A stretch of DNA of 64,000 bases. Origin: Diphasiastrum complanatum. Taxonomy: Eukaryota; Streptophyta; Lycopodiopsida; Lycopodiales; Lycopodiaceae. Under the pieces are notes generated by a model. That model searched no databases, was not told the DNA's origin, and was given only the letters and a program-made list of their open reading frames with translations. The position numbers and the translations under genes are program-made. This document shows, piece by piece, positions 57,645-64,000 of this stretch (position 1 is its first letter; the number at the start of each line of letters is the position of its first letter). Location of the stretch: contig MU832121.1 of NCBI GenBank assembly GCA_029204225.1, positions 1 to 64,000 on the forward strand, in the 5' to 3' direction.

Positions 57645-58180
57645 AGTTCAGCACTAGAATGTTGCAAAGTAGCTGGTTGGTGAATTGCTTCAAGGTTTGC
57701 TCAATGACTCTAGTGTAAAAACTTTTTTTTTTTTTTTGAAGTGGAAGAAGAAAAAGAAGAGGAGAAAGGAATCAAGAAAAGAGGGATCTGTGTGGATGTG
57801 AACAGAAACATAAATGGATTTAACAGATAACCGCAATGAAAGTTACATTGTCAAGAGAATATGGATATGGACAAAAGAGTGTGGACAAAAGAGTGATGAA
57901 TGGTTGGTATGGATGGTGGTGGAAACTGATTTTTCTTGGTACTAATCAACTTGATCTGAGGTTCATTCACTTGGTTCAGTCCACGGATGTTGGATCTTGA
58001 TGGATATTGTGACTGCAACCTAGGTTTGACAAGATCTGACCAGTTTCAGTTGGCTAATAGTGTGATTTTAGCCCCTTTTCTTGGTTCTTTGTGGTTTTTT
58101 TTTTTTGGTTGAGATTTCTTCAGATCTGAGTGAATCTAACCTTCAACCTTCCTACAATAGCTGTATATGGACCATTTCTA
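57645..58180 (-). other. G2 leader, proximal noncoding part
   Basis: No coding region; contains T/A runs near 57721-57740 and 58087-58106. Confidence 0.5.
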
Positions 58181-59275
58181 GACAATGTGAGTTATGCAAG
58201 AGTTCTTGATGGGCAGATTTGTCAGGATCTTGAAAAAACTCAGTTTTTTTGGCATGTTTTGGCACGTTTTCTTAGATATTTCTAGATCTAACCATTGGAT
58301 CTTCACAAAAATTTCACAGTGGCCAGATCTTGGTTATATCTACTTAAGAAACTCTTTGCAAAGGTTACTTCCTAGCAGGTCTCAAAAACTCATAGAAAAA
58401 GTGCATTTTTTTGGTGTTTTTTTGCAAAATTTTAAGATTTTCTGAGAACAAACCATTGCAGATTGGTAAGAACTTGTATCTCAGTTAGATTCACCTACTC
58501 ACTAAGCTGCAAGAGCTACTTCTCAAGGAAACTCAAAAAATCTTGAAAAAAGTGCATTTTGTTGGGGTGTTTTTGTAAGATTTTAAGATTTTCTGGGAAA
58601 AAACCCTCGCAGATTGGCATAAACTTGTATCTTAGTCAGATTCAGCTGCCTACCAAGCTGCAAGAGTTACTTCCCAAGGAAAATCAAGAAATCTTGAAAA
58701 AAGTGCATTTTTTTGGGGTTTCTTTTGCAAAATTTTAAGATTTTCTGGTAACAAACCCTTTCAGACTAATATGCACTTGTATCTCAGTCAGAGCTGCTCA
58801 CCAAGATGCAAGGGTTACTTATCATGGAAACTCAAAAAATCTTGAAAAAAGTGTATTTTTTTGGGGTTGTTTCGCAAAATTTTAAGATTTTCTGGGAACA
58901 AACCCTCACAGACTAACATGCCATTGTATCTTAGTCAGATTCAGCTGTTCACCAGTTACTTCCCAAGGAAACTCAAAAAATCTTTAAAAAAGTGCATTTT
59001 TTTGGTGTTTTTTTTGCAAAATTTTAGGATTTTCTGGCAAAAAACCCTTGCAGACTGGTATGCACTTGTATCTTAGTCAGATTCAGCTGCTCACCAAGCT
59101 GCAAGAGTTACTTCCCTAGGAAACTCAAAAAATCTTGAAAAAATTGTATTTTTTGGGGGTTTTTTGGCCAAATTTTGAGATTTTCTGGGAACTAATCTTT
59201 GCAAGCTGGTATGTGCTTGTATCTGAGTCAGATCCACTTGCTTACCAAGCTGCGAGAGTTACTTCCCAGGGAAAC
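58180..59275 (-). repeat. About seven tandem copies of a roughly 150-bp repeat in the G2 leader
   Basis: A repeated block containing 'aaactcaaaaaatcttgaa', an AAGTGCATTTTTT run, TTTTAAGATTTTCTGG and 'agctgcaagagttacttcc'. The AAGTGCATTTT landmark recurs near 58229 (degenerate), 58401, 58552, 58703, 58851, 58993 and 59141, a period of about 142-152 bases. It lies between the primer site and the gag-like protein. Confidence 0.85.
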
Positions 59276-59575
59276 TAAAAAATTTGTTGTCTGAGAAGGT
59301 TCTAGGCCACTTTTTGCTCTTGGGAACCTTCACAGGGGCACTTTTTTTGGGATCTTACTCTCACTGACTTCTCTGTGTCCTCGTATCAGTGAGATGGAAC
59401 TTCAGAGAGCTCTGTGAAGATTACTTCCCAAGGAAACTCAAAAATTTGTTGTTTGAGAAGGTTCTAGGCCATTTTTTGCTGTTGGGAACCTTCACAGGGG
59501 CACTTTTTTTGGGATCTAACTCTCGCAGACTTCTTTGTGTGGAACTTCAGAGAGCTCTGCGAAGGTTAGTTTTGA
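59276..59575 (-). repeat. Two copies of a roughly 165-bp repeat in the G2 leader
   Basis: A block with 'aatttgttgtctgagaagg', 'ttctaggccactttttgct' and 'gggaaccttcacaggggca' appears at about 59279 and again at about 59445, related to but distinct from the 150-bp array. Confidence 0.8.
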
Positions 59576-60079
59576 GTTTTGATTTTTTTTTTTTGATTTT
59601 TACAAAGGATTTTCGATTTTTTTTTGGGTTTTTCTCTGGTTTTTCAAAATCCGATGGGAACTAACCCTCGCAGGCTTCTATGCAGGTCTGGGACAGTACA
59701 CTGAAGCTGCTGCCAGTCATGCGAAAGTTCAAGCCCACTGGTTTTTGAGAAATCAAAATATGATGACATTTTGCCTCTCTTTTTCCCTCCAAAAACAGAT
59801 TTTGAGCTTCTTTTTTATTTTTATTTTTATGGATTTTATGGATTAATGAAGGGATTGGGTGCTTGGATCTGATCCCCCCACCCCACAATCTCTCCCTACA
59901 GTGCAAACAAACAAAAAAAATCACAAAAAACGACAAAAACTAATACTACTCACACTATTCTACCCCTAAAATCCGATTTTTTTGGTGAAAAAAGAGAAGA
60001 GAGAGAAGAGAAGAGGGAGAGAAAAGAGAGAAGAAGAGAGTGCGAGAAAAACTATGCGGCAAAGCGAGTGTGTGGTGCT
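59576..60079 (-). other. G2 leader next to the primer site
   Basis: T-rich and GA-rich noncoding sequence. Contains the TATGCGGC-AAGCGAGTG motif (60052-60069) also seen at 56534. Confidence 0.5.
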
Positions 60080-60096
60080 CCCCGGCAATGGCGCCA
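60080..60096 (-). other. G2 primer-binding site (tRNA-Asp)
   Basis: TGGCGCCATTGCCGGGG on the element strand, one base from the LTR. Plant tRNA-Asp(GUC) ends CCCCGGCAACGGCGCCA, so 16 of 17 bases pair. Confidence 0.9.
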
Positions 60097-60097
60097 C

Positions 60098-60872
<775 letters not shown>

Positions 60873-60877
60873 TAGTT

Positions 60878-61536
60878 TTATAAGGTAGGAAATGTGCATA
60901 TTTTGTAAGCCGATCCACCACCACATAGATACCATCATATTCCCCAGTTGTTGTTGGCAAGGAAGGTATAAAATCCATGCTAATACTCGTCCAACGCTGC
61001 ATGGGAATGGATAGCGGATGCAATAAGCCTGGTTGCTTAACATGTTCCACCTTATTCACTTGACAAGGAATACATTCTTGCACGTGCGTGTATATAGCTT
61101 TCTTCATACTAGCCCATTTGAATAGCTTGCGGGTGGTTTGATATGTCTTCAAAATTCCACTATGCCCAGCACTGGGAGATGAGTGTAGCTCATATAACAC
61201 TTGCGGAATGAACTCAGATTTAGAAGCAAGCACAACTCTAGAATTGTCATACAACAATATTTGTCCTTGTTTCCTATAACGGGGATGAACATCTGAGTTG
61301 GAAACTTGAGTTTCCTCCCAAAAATCATTCAAATCTGGATCCTCCATATATTTTGCTTGAATGTCTTTTATCCAATCTGCACTCAACGCAGCTATTGCGG
61401 AGACTGTGCCGAATCTCAGATTTGACCACAAAATTCTGTGCTCTTCCGTTAGAGGATGATCCAAAATTTCGTTTTGATGTTCCGCCAAGTATGCCACATA
61501 TTTCTCTGTAGATTTCGATGATGCATTCATCTGCAA
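60878..61536 (-). pseudogene. G1 integrase N-terminal half
   Basis: Minus-strand reading: KYMEDPDLNDFWEE, the zinc-binding part (ELHSSPSAGHSGILKTYQ, VQECIPCQVNK), LLHPLSIPMQRWTSISMDFI with the first catalytic Asp, and VVVDRLTKYAHFLPYKT, where G2 is inserted. The remainder continues at 48094. The reading frame across the insertion point would be open once one copy of TAGTT is counted. Confidence 0.9.
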
Positions 61537-61581
61537 AGACTATTCTCGATAATGCATCTGCAACCACATTGTCCTTTTCTT

Positions 61582-61875
61582 TTAGATATTCAATGTTAAA
61601 ATCATAAGATTGAACCATCTCTTCTGCTTGTCATTCAATTGCTTTTGGCTCAAGAAATATTTCAGACTATGATGGTCACTTTTAATCAAGAATTTAGAAC
61701 CATATAAATAGTGTCGCCATTTCTTAAGAGCATGCACAATTGCCAACATCTCCTTATCATGAGTAGGATATGACGCTTCCTTATCAGTGAGTTTCCTACT
61801 TTCATTAGCAATAACTCCATTTGATTGGCTCAAAATAGCTCCTAGTCGACCACCTACCAGCATATTTAGGCTCAA
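61582..61875 (-). pseudogene. G1 RNase H fragment
   Basis: Reads SYPTHDKEMLAIVHALKKW, YGSKFLIKSDHHSLKYFL and QKRW, typical gypsy RNase H, then shifts frame to YLKEKDNVVADALSRI (61618-61540). Its start is fused to gag sequence near 61865; RT is missing. Confidence 0.85.
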
Positions 61876-62836
61876 TTTTAAGAGCCACCCGCATAGCTTG
61901 ATCGAGATCAGTACAAAAACATGACGCTACATCAGCTCCAACATCTGGCTGCAGTCCTTGTATATACCTTCGTAAGTGATCTGCATCACAGATTGTGGGT
62001 AGTTTAAGAGTTAGACTCCAAAAATCGATATACTCTTGTATTGAACTCTTCTGATGTATCCTTGTCCATCTTTTAAAGTTGTCGTCATCTTGGAATGGTC
62101 TTCTGAAGGTCTCAATATAAGCATTCTTAAATAACGGCCAATTAGTTCATGCATTACATTCCTCTATTGATAACCCATTCTCCCTTCGCCTCCACCATTC
62201 ATAAGCTGCTTCTTCAAAGTGGATCGTAGCGAAAGTGATTTTATCTCGGTCATCTCTATTGAACAGAGTAAAGTAACGATGTAATTTATTTACCCACTCC
62301 TCAATGTCAAGGGTCTTAAAGTTACCATTGAATTTTGGAATGGTTATCTTATCCTTGTACTCCCGAACATCAAAGTGGTTCCGTTGTTCATGAAGTCTCG
62401 TGGAGTGTTGCACTCGTTGTTCAGACATGCCCCTATCAGTTCCAAGTCTGACTGGGTATTCAATATTAGTCTGTAATACTTGTTTTCCCCTATCCATGTC
62501 AATTCTTTGTACATCCTAAGAAGATGTTACATTTTGTGATGGAGACGATAGTCAGAATGATGTAGATGGCTCATTAGATCTCTGATCAGCTCCCGCTAGT
62601 TTGTCTTGCCTACCAGCTAGGCTATGAAACAATTTTGTCCATTTCATCTCATCATCTTGTCGATTTTGTTTCATTTCTTGTCGATCTTGTCTCATTTCTT
62701 GCAACATTGCCACTATCAGATCTTGTGTGGCTTGCATCTTATTTAATATGTTATCTGGCTGGTTTGGAACCTGTAGTTCTTCCATCGTTTCATCAGTAGG
62801 CAAAATATCCACTGTCTGTTTTCCCTTACCACCCAT
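61862..62836 (-). pseudogene. G1 gag
   Basis: Starts MGGKGKQTVDI at 62836, with a Gln/Arg/Met-rich helical stretch, then from 62497 the capsid core: FNGNFKTLDIEEWVNKLHRYF, EEAAYEWWRRRENG. Two in-frame stops lie between 62552 and 62510, another (a Trp codon changed to TGA) at 62147, after which capsid-like sequence goes on in a shifted frame to about 61865. No zinc knuckle before the deletion joint. Confidence 0.8.
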
Positions 62837-63290
62837 TCTAAAGTGTTACAACAGTAATTTGGATAGTCTCGGTGAATTTGTCTTATCGTTCTGAACACTT
62901 TTTGTTTTTAATTCACTGAATTCGGAGCTCAAATAAAAAAGTTACGTAGAGTTAAAGAATGAAAGGTAAGTTGAATTTAGACAACTTAGAATTAAGGGGC
63001 TAAAGAAAAGTGAAAATTGAATTCAATAAATTTTTGGAATCCACAAGACATTCTTGTGCTCAAAGAAGAATAGAAAAGATCTTGAAGATTTTCAAAATTT
63101 AAGACAATTTTCCCTATTACTTCTATGGTGCATTCTGGTGCTCGTGGATGATCTTGGAACCATAATTTTTTTTGAAAAATGTCGGCAAATATTTTTATTA
63201 CCGAGCACGGAGGTGAGGCAATGAGTGGAATATTTTGAGAATAGTAGTGGAAAATATTCTATGGAATATTCTATATGAGACGACTCAAGA
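62837..63290. other. G1 upstream region, no primer site or LTR confirmed
   Basis: AT-rich noncoding sequence. A possible minus-strand primer-like TGGTTCCAAGATCATCC ends near 63163, but no LTR homologous to 46531-47067 follows. Confidence 0.4.
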
Positions 63291-63294
63291 AGAC

Positions 63295-63740
63295 TAGGAC
63301 AGAGGGAGAGAGAGAAAAGGAGGGCGCTCCTGAAGAGGGAGTGAGAGAAGGTAGGTGACCGAAGGAGGGTAGAGAGAGAATCGGGGAAGAGGGAGTGAGA
63401 GAAGTAGGTAACCGAAGGAGGGTAGAGAGAGAAGAAGGATAACCGAAGGGTAGAGAGAGAATAGGGGTAACTGAAGTAGGGTAGAGAGAGAAGATAGGTG
63501 ACGCAGGAGAGAGAAAGAGGGCGGTAGAGAGGGGAGAGAGGCAAGGTAACCGAAGGAGAGAGAAAGAGGGCGGTAGAGAGAGAAGGTAGGTAACCGATGG
63601 CTTCGTAGAGAGAGGAGGGAGGTAGCCGACGTTTCGTCAACCGATGGCTTCGTATAGAGAGGAGGGAGGTAGCCAACGTCGTGGTAGAGAGAGAGAGAGA
63701 GAGGAGGTGACCGACGTCGGGGGTAGAGAGAGAGCGAAGG
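63295..63740 (+). repeat. GA-rich minisatellite upstream of the calmodulin sequence
   Basis: Irregular tandem units of about 25-45 bases built from GTAGAGAGAGA and GGTAACCGAAGGAG. GA-rich leaders near plant gene starts are common; the minus strand yields long but meaningless frames here. Confidence 0.8.
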
Positions 63741-63815
63741 TGACCGAAGGAGAGGGAAAAATTCTTGGAAGGATCTTGGTAAGATCCGTCTCCTCACCGC
63801 TTCGTGAGGTGTTGA

Positions 63816-64000
<185 letters not shown>

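Noticed and set aside
58180..59275. CRISPR-like array
   Set aside because: The units are contiguous tandem repeats of about 150 bp without unique spacers, in plant DNA.
62837..63290. G1 primer site TGGTTCCAAG and 5' LTR
   Set aside because: No sequence like the G1 LTR at 46531-47067 follows, so the primer-like match may be chance.

Overview
The window is plant nuclear DNA, almost entirely transposable elements piled on one another, with two host-gene relics near the edges. The plant assignment rests on an MLO-like seven-transmembrane gene remnant (2084-4173), a plant-type calmodulin coding sequence running off the right edge (63844-64000), and plant Ty1/copia and Ty3/gypsy elements primed by tRNA-iMet and tRNA-Asp. 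The density and depth of nesting would suit a large retroelement-rich genome such as a conifer, but no sequence here fixes the species.

Layout. 1-2083: nothing recognised apart from a (GA)19 tract. 2084-4173: MLO-like exons with canonical GT-AG introns but a 2-base frameshift. 6226-7348 and 16338-17735: plus-strand copia remnants. 7400-10437, 15060-16258 and 17735-17968: minus-strand fragments of a gypsy family, here called GypB. 10487-15112, 18310-19143, 20697-22990 and 23803-30881: a rearranged mosaic of a second gypsy family, GypA. GypA has an extra open reading frame downstream of integrase, and between the two lies an AT-rich spacer studded with TTCnnGAA boxes. 31268-33746: a decayed CACTA/Tnp2-type transposase. 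34412-46530: a large LTR element without pol (G3), whose 5' LTR holds a 1963-bp LTR-like insert and whose interior holds a 335-bp TRIM.

46531-62836: a minus-strand chromodomain gypsy element (G1) that landed in the 3' LTR of G3. It is split in its integrase by a second minus-strand element, G2 (48100-60872, primed by tRNA-Asp). G2 is itself split by an intact copia element (49674-55534). Target-site duplications TAGTT and CTCAG support the two inner insertions. LTR divergence counted by eye (G3 about 5%, G2 about 1.5%, copia 2 differences in 653 bases) agrees with the nesting order.

The observation most worth following is the TRIM at 42850-43184. It has LTRs of 135 and 142 bp, a 58-bp interior that is little more than a tRNA-iMet primer site and a polypurine tract, and a CTTGT target duplication. 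Each LTR carries a tRNA-like sequence with Pol III A-box and B-box motifs. This would be a tRNA counterpart of the Cassandra TRIMs, which carry 5S rRNA sequence in their LTRs.

Only the copia element at 49674-55534 looks capable of autonomous movement. Everything else coding is broken by stops, frameshifts, deletions or insertions. No bacterial-type features, rRNA, CRISPR or intact host gene were seen.
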